Source: Acidobacteriota bacterium (GTDB lineage: Bacteria; Zixibacteria; MSB-5A5; GN15; FEB-12). Taken from it: a stretch of DNA of 64,000 bases. Made by a program: the position numbers and the translations under genes. The first letter of the stretch is position 1, and each line of letters opens with the position of its first letter. The notes beneath the pieces are model-generated. The model was not told the DNA's origin. It made no database searches and saw nothing but the letters and a program-made list of their open reading frames with translations. Positions 6,652-14,418 of the stretch are shown here, in pieces. Location: NCBI GenBank assembly GCA_035529075.1, contig DATKXK010000012.1:1-64000 (forward strand). Reading direction: 5' to 3'.

Positions 6652-7173
6652 ATTTCAATCGGTGATTGAAATACGACCACTTGCGTCGTGGTCGTTAAAG
6701 ATAAGACGCCCCCTCGTCGGTCTGGTTCACTCCATCACTTTTCCCTTGCCAGAAGCACTAAAATTATGCTTCTTGAGAGTAGAAATGATATATTTTCATT
6801 TCTACTTTCGACAACACGTAAGGTGTTGTGAGGTAAGGGGAACGTGATGTCGCTCTCCGCCCGACTTCGCTCCCTTCCCTTGGCTCTCTGCCTAGTCTGC
6901 TTCTACCGTTAACGACGACGGATGTGCTGGTGAAACAAATCCGAAGCAGACCAGGAACCGGGAGAGCCATCGGCTTCGCCGGAAACAATGAATTGTTTCC
7001 TTACTCGGGTTTGCCCCGCATCTACATGTCAGCGGAGGGGCAAACCGAAGCGAGCGAAGTCGGGCGGACACGAATCGTCAGCCAAAAACCAGTATCCTGC
7101 GGATTTCGGTTTTTGGGACGAGTTCGGCCTCCGACGAGGGGGCGTCTAAGATAAAGATTCCGGCAAGCCGGAA
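6652..7173 (+). ncRNA. candidate large structured RNA (about 520 nt)
   Basis: The region has no credible protein gene but folds by eye into a nested architecture. Two side-by-side hairpins (6652-6672, 6673-6695) precede a perfect 17-bp closing helix (6704-6720 with 7131-7147). Inside it, helix II (6733-6750 with 6832-6849) closes a junction with three hairpins (6751-6773, 6775-6809, 6811-6829). Helix III (6856-6877 with 7047-7068) encloses helix IV (6881-6903 with 6943-6969) and hairpins at 6981-7000 and 7008-7046. A bulged hairpin spans 7071-7126. A last hairpin (7158-7173) sits before the next gene. About 140 pairs cover over 60 percent of 6704-7147. Four G-U wobbles read as pairs on the plus strand against one A-C mismatch, which favours plus-strand RNA. 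A DNA origin or transfer region is the main alternative. Confidence 0.65.
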
Positions 7174-7190
7174 ACGGGGATTACAAGAAG

Positions 7191-8294
7191 ATGACCAAAC
7201 CCACCCAAAAGAAACGACTCTCACGATATGTCCCGAATAAAGGGGCTTTCCCTGATTTGGTTTTGAGAGACCGGGATTTCATGATCCTCAGGTTGGTCTA
7301 TGACCATCGGTTCTTAAGTAGTGAGTTGCTCTGGCAACTGTTGCAGACAGATAGCCAGTCCCGCGCCGTTTCATATTCCGTTGGCTCGGACGGCAAGAAA
7401 CGTCCCACAAGCCACGGATTTGGACCACAGGCGTTGTCCAAGCGGCTAAAACAGCTTTTCAACGCTCGGTACCTGGAACGGCATTACATTACCGATCAGC
7501 CGATGGGCAGAGGGCATGGCTCGCCGCGAGCCATTTACGGTCTGGGACCGGCATGCCCGAAGATTCTCCAAGAAAGGCTCGATATTCCGCCTAGAATTAC
7601 TCAGCGGATTATCGAGAGCAACAAGGTCAAATCTCCGTTCTTAAGGCACGCTTTGGAAGTGGCTGCATTTCGAGCGATTCTTGAACTGGCCTGCCAACGG
7701 CACGAAGACAAGTTCAAGCTGCTTTTCTGGGAGCAGGGCGATTCCATCAGGGACTCTGTAATCGGAGTCAATGAAAAGGGCCAAGACGAACGGTTTCCGG
7801 TTCACGCAGATGCTTTTTTCGGTTTGGAAGTTATCGGTGAAGGCAAAACGCATTTTTTCTTGGAAGTCGATCGGGGAACCGAACCAATCGTGTCGTCAAA
7901 GCAACGCACCGACATAAGGCGGAAACTTATTGGATACCGGCTGTATCGTAAATCGAAGAAATTCCCAAAACGGTACGCGTACCGGCAGCTTCCAAATGGA
8001 CAAATTGTCGGAATCGACGCGTGTGTCGACCGCTTTATTGAAGACCGTCAGATGATTACCGGCTTTCAGGTTCTTTTTGTAACCCCCGGAGCAGTCAAAC
8101 CGGACAAACGCCTGTCGGGACGCATCGCGAGCATATTTGCGGAATTTCCGGCTCTGGGGAAGTTTTTCGTAACGAATTCGCTGTTTTGGTTCACTCCACC
8201 GGAATCATTCAGCATTAAGGAACCGGAATCGATATTTTCCAAATGCTGGATCACGCCGAACCCGCAAAACGACCTGATGAGCATGGTGGAATAA
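7191..8294 (+). CDS. replication-relaxation family protein
   Basis: This 367-residue protein matches the replication-relaxation family (PF13814). It has an N-terminal winged-helix region (about residues 25-110: RDFMILRLVYDHRFLSSELL...LSKRLKQLFNARYLERHYI) and a C-terminal alpha/beta part (about 150-300) with FFLEVDRGTEPI and a basic stretch. Family members are encoded by plasmids and integrative conjugative elements, often near a coupling ATPase, and are thought to take part in replication or mobilisation. Two heavily base-paired regions flank this gene (6652-7173 and 8301-8450), possible targets or RNA partners. The ATG follows a weak ribosome binding site (ACAAGAAG). Confidence 0.75.
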   Translation: MTKPTQKKRLSRYVPNKGAFPDLVLRDRDFMILRLVYDHRFLSSELLWQLLQTDSQSRAVSYSVGSDGKKRPTSHGFGPQALSKRLKQLFNARYLERHYITDQPMGRGHGSPRAIYGLGPACPKILQERLDIPPRITQRIIESNKVKSPFLRHALEVAAFRAILELACQRHEDKFKLLFWEQGDSIRDSVIGVNEKGQDERFPVHADAFFGLEVIGEGKTHFFLEVDRGTEPIVSSKQRTDIRRKLIGYRLYRKSKKFPKRYAYRQLPNGQIVGIDACVDRFIEDRQMITGFQVLFVTPGAVKPDKRLSGRIASIFAEFPALGKFFVTNSLFWFTPPESFSIKEPESIFSKCWITPNPQNDLMSMVE

Positions 8295-8300
8295 AATGGA

Positions 8301-8450
8301 GTTCCAGCTTCATACATTCCGTTCTCCTCGCCATTTGACCAAGCTGTCATGTAGGAGCAGAGCACGTTATAGGTGGTAGCGTTGCTCTGGTCGTTTGAGG
8401 ACTTCCGCCTCATTGAAGTCCCAGGCGATGCGGAATGATGAAGCTGGAAT
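8301..8450 (+). ncRNA. candidate structured RNA (about 150 nt)
   Basis: Starting 6 nt after the replication-relaxation stop codon, arms 8301-8321 and 8431-8450 form a 19-bp helix with a single bulged A (8314) plus one terminal G-U pair. Inside are TCGCC (8328-8332) with GGCGA (8424-8428), CAGAGCA (8358-8364) with TGCTCTG (8383-8389), and GGACTTC (8399-8405) with GAAGTCC (8415-8421). No protein frame is convincing. It may be a stand-alone RNA, a 3'-UTR structure or a leader of the next gene. Confidence 0.55.
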
Positions 8451-8485
8451 TTTACAGAAGAGACAATATTGATAAGGACTGAGAA

Positions 8486-9979
8486 ATGAAGAAGGCTTCG
8501 ATTGAATCCATTGAGGCGTATGTCAAGAAAGCGGATGACCGTTATTGGAACGACGATTTTACATCCGCTATGAAACTCTCCGAAAAGGGGTTGATACAGG
8601 CTAAAGCTTCAAAGGATTATGAACGTCAGATCGAATGCCTTCTTATCCAGATGAAGTCGCATATGTCTTCGGGAGAAGCGTCCAAAGCGAAACGCCTATC
8701 CGCGACAATCAATAAACTCGCTTCCGATAAATGTTCTCGCTCGACATACGCCAATGCCCTGATTGAGTCGGGCTACTTATACCTTCAATACTTGGAATAC
8801 AAACAAGCGGAAGAGTTCACCGTCGAAGCGTTAATTATCGCCAGAGATGAAAGTCTTCCTGATCTTGAAGCCGATGCTTTGGTACAGTTGGCTTCGCTGG
8901 ATAGCCTTCGGCAGAATTTCAAAGAAGCTTCCGTGTATCTCAGAGAAGCTCTGAAAATATCCAAGCACTTAAAACGAACCGAAGCCATGCTTGAGGCAAT
9001 TATTCAGCAAGGGCTTGTATGCGGAACGGTCGGTGACTATGACAGGGCGTTGGAATTATTCGAGCAGGTCGAATCGCTGTCCGAGAAACACAAGCTATAC
9101 GATTACCAAGTCGAGAGTATCTTAAATCAGGGCGATATATTCCGCTCAATAGGGGATTTTGACAAAGCGGAAAGGCTTTACAACAACGCCCTTGATAAAT
9201 CCGACAAGCGCAAAGTGCCGACCAAAACCGCCGAGATTCTCAGGCGAGTCGGCAATTTGCTTTTGCATAAACAGGACTTTGAGCGAGCTTTAGAGTGGTA
9301 TCGCTTTTGCGAAAAGCAAATCAAGAAATTCAAATCCGAATCCTATTTTCCTTTTGTTGCGTTGGGATTCGGAACCGCCTACAACGGTTTGGAAGATTAT
9401 AAACGAGCCGTCGAATATTTCTGGCGCGTACTCGATACGATAGCACCCAGCTATTTCCTGCACAGCAGTATCTTGAAGCAAGTTCTGGAACAGCTCAGCC
9501 TGTCATTGGGCTATCTCAATAAGAAAAGCCAGAGTAAACAGGTAGGCGAATTAGCCGGCAAAGTACGCGAGTTGACCAATACCGGAATAGATAGCTCGCA
9601 TCAGACAGGCTTATTCATTAAAAAGCTGGAGAATGAACTGAACATTCTTATTGAATCACTCAAAACCGAACAGCTCACCATGTTCTCTCGTGACGGCGTT
9701 CGTGTCGATTTGAAGACCGGAGAAATCTACGGAGACGGAAACCTACCAATAAACCATTTTTCCAATTTACAGCTGGAGATATTCAGGCTGTTAGTCGAGA
9801 ACGAAGGTACTGCCGTCAGCAACAAAAGGATTATCGGTTGCTATGAAACATACGTTGATGATTTGCAGGGAGTGCCACGTCGAGCGCATTATTTCATTGC
9901 GGAAATAAGAAACAAACTCGGTAGCAAGAAGATTATCAAGACCGAGACCGGTTCCGGTTACAAAATTCCCCGCCTCTGA
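8486..9979 (+). CDS. TPR-repeat transcriptional regulator with C-terminal OmpR-type winged helix
   Basis: This 497-residue protein has about nine to ten tetratricopeptide-like helix pairs across residues 1-390 (for example ALELFEQVESLSEKHKLYDY). A C-terminal trans_reg_C winged helix follows at about 410-497 (LQLEIFRLLVENEGTAVSNKRI...YFIAEIRNKLGSKKIIKTET, then GSGYKIP). The TPR array probably senses a peptide or protein, while the winged helix binds direct-repeat DNA. A tandem 9-bp repeat (9985-10002) lies just after its stop and upstream of the membrane protein/ATPase genes, a plausible target. No receiver domain is present, so it is not a phospho-response regulator. Confidence 0.75.
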   Translation: MKKASIESIEAYVKKADDRYWNDDFTSAMKLSEKGLIQAKASKDYERQIECLLIQMKSHMSSGEASKAKRLSATINKLASDKCSRSTYANALIESGYLYLQYLEYKQAEEFTVEALIIARDESLPDLEADALVQLASLDSLRQNFKEASVYLREALKISKHLKRTEAMLEAIIQQGLVCGTVGDYDRALELFEQVESLSEKHKLYDYQVESILNQGDIFRSIGDFDKAERLYNNALDKSDKRKVPTKTAEILRRVGNLLLHKQDFERALEWYRFCEKQIKKFKSESYFPFVALGFGTAYNGLEDYKRAVEYFWRVLDTIAPSYFLHSSILKQVLEQLSLSLGYLNKKSQSKQVGELAGKVRELTNTGIDSSHQTGLFIKKLENELNILIESLKTEQLTMFSRDGVRVDLKTGEIYGDGNLPINHFSNLQLEIFRLLVENEGTAVSNKRIIGCYETYVDDLQGVPRRAHYFIAEIRNKLGSKKIIKTETGSGYKIPRL

Positions 9980-9984
9980 TTCTA

Positions 9985-10002
9985 TCCTTACAATCCTTAC
10001 AA
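9985..10002 (+). repeat. tandem 9-bp repeat, candidate regulator binding site
   Basis: TCCTTACAA occurs twice in exact head-to-tail order, 84 nt before the next gene. OmpR-type winged-helix dimers bind direct repeats with roughly one helical turn of spacing, and the gene just upstream encodes such a domain. The link is inference. Confidence 0.4.
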
Positions 10003-10085
10003 ATCCCCTGTGTGGACATAACAGCGTCTATTACGCAATTTGATTCCGTGATTAGAACAACAACCCTTAACCGAAAGGATGAATC

Positions 10086-10289
10086 ATGGAATCACAAAAG
10101 GAAACCGGTCGCAAAGAGCAGGAAACTCCCGATATCGGAGCCTCGATCTTCGCCGGAGCGCTTGTCTGTTTGGCAGTCTATGGAGGCTACAAGCTCTTCC
10201 AGAAGGAAGTGAACCAGGCACCTCTTCTGGGAAGCGAAGTCGACTCCGAGATCCTCAGCAAGATTGTCGATCAGGAACTGAAGTCGTGA
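10086..10289 (+). CDS. small single-pass membrane protein
   Basis: This 67-residue protein has a charged N-terminus (about 16 residues), one transmembrane helix (about 18-38: GASIFAGALVCLAVYGGYKLF) and a cytoplasmic-type acidic tail. It is first in a run with the coiled-coil protein and the VirD4/TraG-like ATPase, so it may help anchor a DNA-transfer apparatus. A ribosome binding site (AAAGGATGA) precedes the ATG. No family recognised. Confidence 0.6.
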   Translation: MESQKETGRKEQETPDIGASIFAGALVCLAVYGGYKLFQKEVNQAPLLGSEVDSEILSKIVDQELKS

Positions 10290-10308
10290 CTCTGCCAGTC
10301 AAACAGGA

Positions 10309-10340
10309 AGGTAGTGCCGAGCAAGTGCTCGGCACTACCT
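10309..10340 (+). repeat. perfect 15-bp inverted repeat between two genes
   Basis: Arms 10309-10323 (AGGTAGTGCCGAGCA) and 10326-10340 are exact inverse copies separated by AG. It lies 20 nt after the membrane-protein stop and 27 nt before the preferred start of the next gene. No T-run follows, so it is not an obvious terminator. mRNA processing or stability control, an operator, or a small repeat insertion are all possible. Confidence 0.65.
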
Positions 10341-10366
10341 CTCTGGAGATGGTTCGAGGAAGGGTT

Positions 10367-10909
10367 ATGCGCAATGTTTATGACAATCCTGACCTGAGCT
10401 GGAGCCAACGAGAGAGAATCATCGAGGAACTTGATGTTCTCATTGAGAACGAGAAATGCCGTCGAGCACAACTGGCAGCCCGCCAGTGGCAGAGAGAGGA
10501 ACTGGAACACAAACTTGTGATCACCCAGAAGCAGGCGGACATATATCAGAAGTATGCGGATATCGTTAGCAAATTGAGATTGCTTAAGGCGGGGACTGAT
10601 CGAGCCATAGCACGCTACGAGCGCGACAGTCTCATGTACAAAGTAGACATAATCGAACGGCTTGTGCAGATAAAAGCCAAATACAAACCGGTTGAAAAAC
10701 AGGACGAGCATCTCAAAGAGCTATCGAAAATCAAGAAACAGCAAAAGCTGTCCGAGGCACGAGAGCAGGCGATTCTGGATTCTATCGCCAAAAGAGTCAT
10801 GAGCCGGGCAGCCTTTATCAAAATGGTAAACGAAAAGTTCCCCGATACGGCTGACGAATTTATTGACTTCTATGACCGTCAGATATTTCAGCGGGGAACG
10901 AGGAGATAA
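10367..10909 (+). CDS. coiled-coil protein of unknown function
   Basis: The 180-residue product begins MRNVYDNPDLSWSQRERIIE and is almost entirely charged helix, with heptad-like stretches (about residues 20-135), ending in FPDTADEFIDFYDRQIFQRG. The Met at 10367 is chosen because GAGGAAGG lies 5 nt upstream. A GTG at 10286 overlapping the previous stop, or an ATG at 10349, would put the 15-bp inverted repeat inside the gene or leave poor spacing. It stops 2 nt before the ATPase gene, so the two are coupled. It may be a partner of that ATPase; no family recognised. Confidence 0.6.
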   Translation: MRNVYDNPDLSWSQRERIIEELDVLIENEKCRRAQLAARQWQREELEHKLVITQKQADIYQKYADIVSKLRLLKAGTDRAIARYERDSLMYKVDIIERLVQIKAKYKPVEKQDEHLKELSKIKKQQKLSEAREQAILDSIAKRVMSRAAFIKMVNEKFPDTADEFIDFYDRQIFQRGTRR

Positions 10910-10911
10910 CA

Positions 10912-12690
10912 ATGGAACGAGGATTTAATATCGGTCAGAATACGCTGAACGGCAGACAACAGATAATTGATTATGACGATATGTTCCTACATTGGCTCAT
11001 CGTGGGCGGAACCGGCAGGGGCAAGAGCAAAATGCTGGAATTGCGGATACGGTATCATCTTGATAATAATCACGGGTTGATACTGCTCGATCCACACGGC
11101 TCACTCTACGACGACTTACTGGCGTATGTGACGGTTGCGGGCTATCGTAATCGTGTCGTTTTAATCAATCCCAATGATAATGAAAACTCAGTCGGCTTAA
11201 ATTTCCTATCGCCAAATGGCATGGACGTGTCGGCGCACGCTTCACAGGTAATGAAGGCAATTGCGAAAGTGTTCGGAGAAGCGGAAGGTGAAACAAAACC
11301 GAGATTGGAACGCTGGCAACGCAACCTTCTCATGTCTTTGATTGAGGCGAATCTGACGTTGGCGGACATGCTCGATTTCCTGTCGGTCTCAAGCTCACTC
11401 TATCGGGAATCGGTTCTGGATAATGTTCAAAATAACTATGTCAAAAGAGAGTGGCAGGGTTTCGACGCAATTACCAAACGGTCGGAAAAGGAGAATTTAA
11501 TCGAAGCTCCGTTGAATCGAGCCGCGAAGATGATTCTCTCAGACCCTATCAGACGCATTATCGGGCAAAGGGAATCGACCATCGATATTGGCGAAGCTAT
11601 CGAGAAGGGACGGATTATTCTGGTCAACCTGGCACCCCTGAAAGTTTCCAGAGAGTGCCAGCAGATTCTGGGGATTCTCTTGGTTGACCAGATTATAAAC
11701 TACGCTTTCCAACGAACCAAACGGCAGGCGAGAAAGCCGTTTTTCGTTATTGCCGATGAAGCTGCTGAGCTGACTTCCAACGACCTTCCATATTCGCTTC
11801 AGGCACTTCGCAAATTCGGAATTTACTTCACACTTTGCTATCAAACACTGACTCAGATCAAACGCATCCCCGGATACTTCGAAAACGTCATGACCAACTG
11901 TGATGTAAAGGTAGCGTTCAAGTCGAGCAGGCAGGACAGCGAAGAATTGGTCGGTGAACTGTTTGCCGGTCAGATACATGGAGACAAAATCAAGGATGAA
12001 ATCCATCACACGCTTTTGACCCCTCATGAGACGGTTCGAGAGGTAGTAAGTAGCGGAACGTCAACTTCCCGAACAAAAGGCGAGGTGAGTACCGAAGGTA
12101 CTTCCGACAGTTATGGGGGCGGTTCGGGTTCATCAAATTCATTCGGTTCGGGAAGTGCGAATCATCTTATTCCTGCCGATGGCTTTTTGTATCCGATGGA
12201 TGTTTATTCAATGACCAATTCAGAGTCATTCGGTCGCGCTTCGAATGATTTTTCTATGTCGTCATCCGGTTCCTCTTCAAGTTTCAGTGAGACTTTGAGC
12301 AACAGCGAATCGGAATCCAGCAGCAAATCCATCGTGCCGTTTTATGAGTTTATGCGAGAGCAGGAATTGTCGAGCCGTCAGTTTTACTCGATTGAAGAGA
12401 TTAAGGAGCAATATATAGCATGGGTTATGTGCCAACCCCAGCGACACGCCCAAATCAAGCTGAAAGACGACAATACCATGCCGGTATTTATCGCTTATGT
12501 CGATGAGGTTCGGGTACGAGAAAAAGACTGTCAAAAGGTGGTCGCCCGCTCCAATGAAAAGTATGCGTTACCGGCAGCCACCGTTGACAAGCTTATCGAA
12601 GAACGAAGATTGCAAATCGTTCAGAGAGAATCTACGGTCATTGACGTAACCCACGAAGAGGAAGAAATCGTAAACAGCCGTTGGCAATAG
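10912..12690 (+). CDS. VirD4/TraG-like DNA-transfer ATPase
   Basis: This 592-residue protein has a Walker A at residues 32-39 (GGTGRGKS), then LLDPHGSLYDDLL, and a Walker B around 276-284 (FFVIADEAAEL) followed by a SLQALRKFGIYFTLCYQTL arginine-finger region, the order seen in VirD4/TraG/HerA-type motor ATPases. It would pump DNA for conjugation or segregation. There is no N-terminal membrane anchor; the small membrane protein at 10086 might supply one. Residues about 380-480 are a low-complexity Ser/Gly-rich insert, unusual for the family. No relaxase or mating-pair gene is visible, so the element is probably mobilisable rather than self-transmissible. Confidence 0.8.
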   Translation: MERGFNIGQNTLNGRQQIIDYDDMFLHWLIVGGTGRGKSKMLELRIRYHLDNNHGLILLDPHGSLYDDLLAYVTVAGYRNRVVLINPNDNENSVGLNFLSPNGMDVSAHASQVMKAIAKVFGEAEGETKPRLERWQRNLLMSLIEANLTLADMLDFLSVSSSLYRESVLDNVQNNYVKREWQGFDAITKRSEKENLIEAPLNRAAKMILSDPIRRIIGQRESTIDIGEAIEKGRIILVNLAPLKVSRECQQILGILLVDQIINYAFQRTKRQARKPFFVIADEAAELTSNDLPYSLQALRKFGIYFTLCYQTLTQIKRIPGYFENVMTNCDVKVAFKSSRQDSEELVGELFAGQIHGDKIKDEIHHTLLTPHETVREVVSSGTSTSRTKGEVSTEGTSDSYGGGSGSSNSFGSGSANHLIPADGFLYPMDVYSMTNSESFGRASNDFSMSSSGSSSSFSETLSNSESESSSKSIVPFYEFMREQELSSRQFYSIEEIKEQYIAWVMCQPQRHAQIKLKDDNTMPVFIAYVDEVRVREKDCQKVVARSNEKYALPAATVDKLIEERRLQIVQRESTVIDVTHEEEEIVNSRWQ

Positions 12691-12701
12691 GAGATTGATA
12701 T

Positions 12702-12890
12702 ATGCAGAAGTTATTAAATGTTCAGGAATTGGCTGAAAAGCTAAACGTACCGGTCTCATGGATTTATGACCGGACTCGAAATGGAAGCACGGATCATATA
12801 CCGCATTACAAAATAGGCAAATATCTGCGGTTTGCAGAGGAAGAGGTTATCGATTACCTGAGAATCAAATGTGTGGACAGTCCGCAGTAG
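12702..12890 (+). CDS. excisionase-like MerR/HTH_17 DNA-binding protein
   Basis: This 62-residue protein has the helix-turn-helix_17 pattern: LLNVQELAEKLNVPVSWIYD, then a wing (YKIGKYLRFAEEEVIDYL). Such proteins act as recombination directionality factors for neighbouring tyrosine integrases, bending DNA at attL/attR to favour excision. It lies just upstream of the integrase and its promoter. A similar domain can also act as a simple regulator. Confidence 0.75.
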   Translation: MQKLLNVQELAEKLNVPVSWIYDRTRNGSTDHIPHYKIGKYLRFAEEEVIDYLRIKCVDSPQ

Positions 12891-12899
12891 CCTATGTGA

Positions 12900-12928
12900 T
12901 TGACAATGATTTGTCTAATTAATACATT
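12900..12928 (+). promoter_or_regulatory. sigma-70 promoter for the integrase
   Basis: TTGACA (12900-12905), a 17-nt spacer and TACATT (12923-12928). GACAA/TTGTC half-sites inside the promoter form a short palindrome that could be an operator. It is placed after the excisionase gene, so the integrase can be expressed on its own. Confidence 0.7.
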
Positions 12929-13041
12929 GCGGTATGCTCGCAACCGTTTACCACAATCACGAAACCAATCCGTCAGTCTTGGCACTGCCGGATATGGTTC
13001 GATTTATTCAATCTGCCACACAGAAAGGAGGTGAAAGCGAA

Positions 13042-14198
13042 TTGGCAAAAGGAAGCGTTGTGCAACGCTCTGGAAATTGGTATGCGGTTTATCGGGACGG
13101 AGGAACCCAGAAATGGGAACGAGCTGGCGGTAGCAAAAGAACCGCAGAGAAGCTCTTGGCAAAAAGGATGAATCAGATCAATGCCGGAACTTATCAGGAG
13201 TTTGAGAAGATTCTCTTCGAAGAGTATTCGGCAAAATGGTTGTCTGACTATGCCAAAATCTCTGTGAAAGCATCTACTTACAACAGCTACGAAACCATCG
13301 TGAGGCTTCACTTGAATCCTCGTTTTGGTAAGCAGTTCTTGCATCGGATATCGACGTCCGACATTCAGAAGTTCGTATCTGAAAAGATTACGAAAGAAAA
13401 GCTGACTCCGAAATCCGTTGTAAACTTTTTGGTGCCTCTTAAGGAAATGTTCAAGCATGCCGTTGCTTGGGGATTTATCAAACGTGACCCTTCACTGTAT
13501 GTGAAGCGTCCCCGTGTCGAATTGGAAGAGATGGATTTTTTCACACCCGAAGAAATTCGACTTTTCCTTGATAATGTCAATCCAAACCATTACCCGCTGT
13601 TTTTGACAGCCGTAATGACTGGCATGCGACGCGGAGAGCTTTTGGCTTTGCAGTGGGTCGATATTGATTGGAACTCCAATCAAATATCGGTCAGACGTTC
13701 GATCTATCGAGGAGAATTCGTCAATCCGAAATCGAAGAATTCAATTCGACGGATTGTTATTACTCCAATACTTCGTCAGGCATTTGAACAGCATCGTTTA
13801 CTTGGAAGAAAATCCGAATTGGGTTTGATATTCTCCAATGAAAACGGGTTTCCCCTTAATCCCGAAAACCTAATCAAGCGGGAGTTTCATTCCGCACTGG
13901 ACAGAGCAGGCTTGCGCCGGATACGCTTCCATGATCTCCGGCACTCTTACGCATCACTGTTAATCTCTCAAGGAGAGAACATTAAATTTATCCAGTCTCA
14001 ACTCGGTCATTCGTCGGCAAAAACGACTCTTGATCGCTACGGACATTTAATGCCGAACCTTGAAAACGATGCGGCTCGGAGATTAGACAAAACAGTTTTC
14101 GGAAATTTTGTTAGAAAACTGTTAGAAAATCCGGTTTCTGAAGGTATTTCCCCAAAAAAAGGAACCCCCGAAGTTGTTGAACTTCAGGGGCTTAAGCT

Positions 14199-14220
<22 letters not shown>
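13042..14220 (+). CDS. int: tyrosine site-specific integrase
   Basis: The 392-residue product has an N-terminal arm-binding region, a SAM-like core-binding domain (about residues 60-150) and a C-terminal catalytic domain. That domain carries Arg in TGMRRGELLAL, HDLRHSYASLL (H-x-x-R), and LGHSSAKTTLDRYGHL (H and the nucleophile Tyr). The start is set at TTG 13042 because a perfect AAGGAGGTGA lies 7 nt upstream; the in-frame ATG at 12934 has no such site. The last codons run into the 3' end of a tRNA-fMet gene on the other strand, so the attachment core overlaps the end of int. The 3' coding part also contains the tRNA's terminator, read antisense. Confidence 0.9.
14154..14190 (-). terminator. 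intrinsic terminator of tRNA-fMet, inside the integrase 3' end
   Basis: On the minus strand, CCCCTGAAGTT and AACTTCGGGG form a stem with one mismatch and a CAAC loop, followed by TTCC and seven Ts (14154-14160). It lies just downstream of the tRNA. It is also the last part of the integrase coding sequence, so the integrated element supplies the terminator. Confidence 0.7.
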
Positions 14221-14275
<55 letters not shown>

Positions 14276-14287
14276 ATCAAGAGGCCC

Positions 14288-14317
14288 AATATACCCTCAT
14301 CCTCAACTGCTTGTCAA
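14288..14317 (-). promoter_or_regulatory. sigma-70 promoter of tRNA-fMet
   Basis: On the minus strand, TTGACA (14317-14312), an 18-nt spacer and TATATT (14293-14288) stand 12 nt ahead of the tRNA 5' end. Confidence 0.75.
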
Positions 14318-14418
14318 GCCCCAACAATGATTCCTATCGGCTCGGTGCGAAGATCGTCGGTGATGCGGCCCTATCTCTATCCCCGGACGGTGCTTGCGGC
14401 CGGGATCACGCCGCCCGG

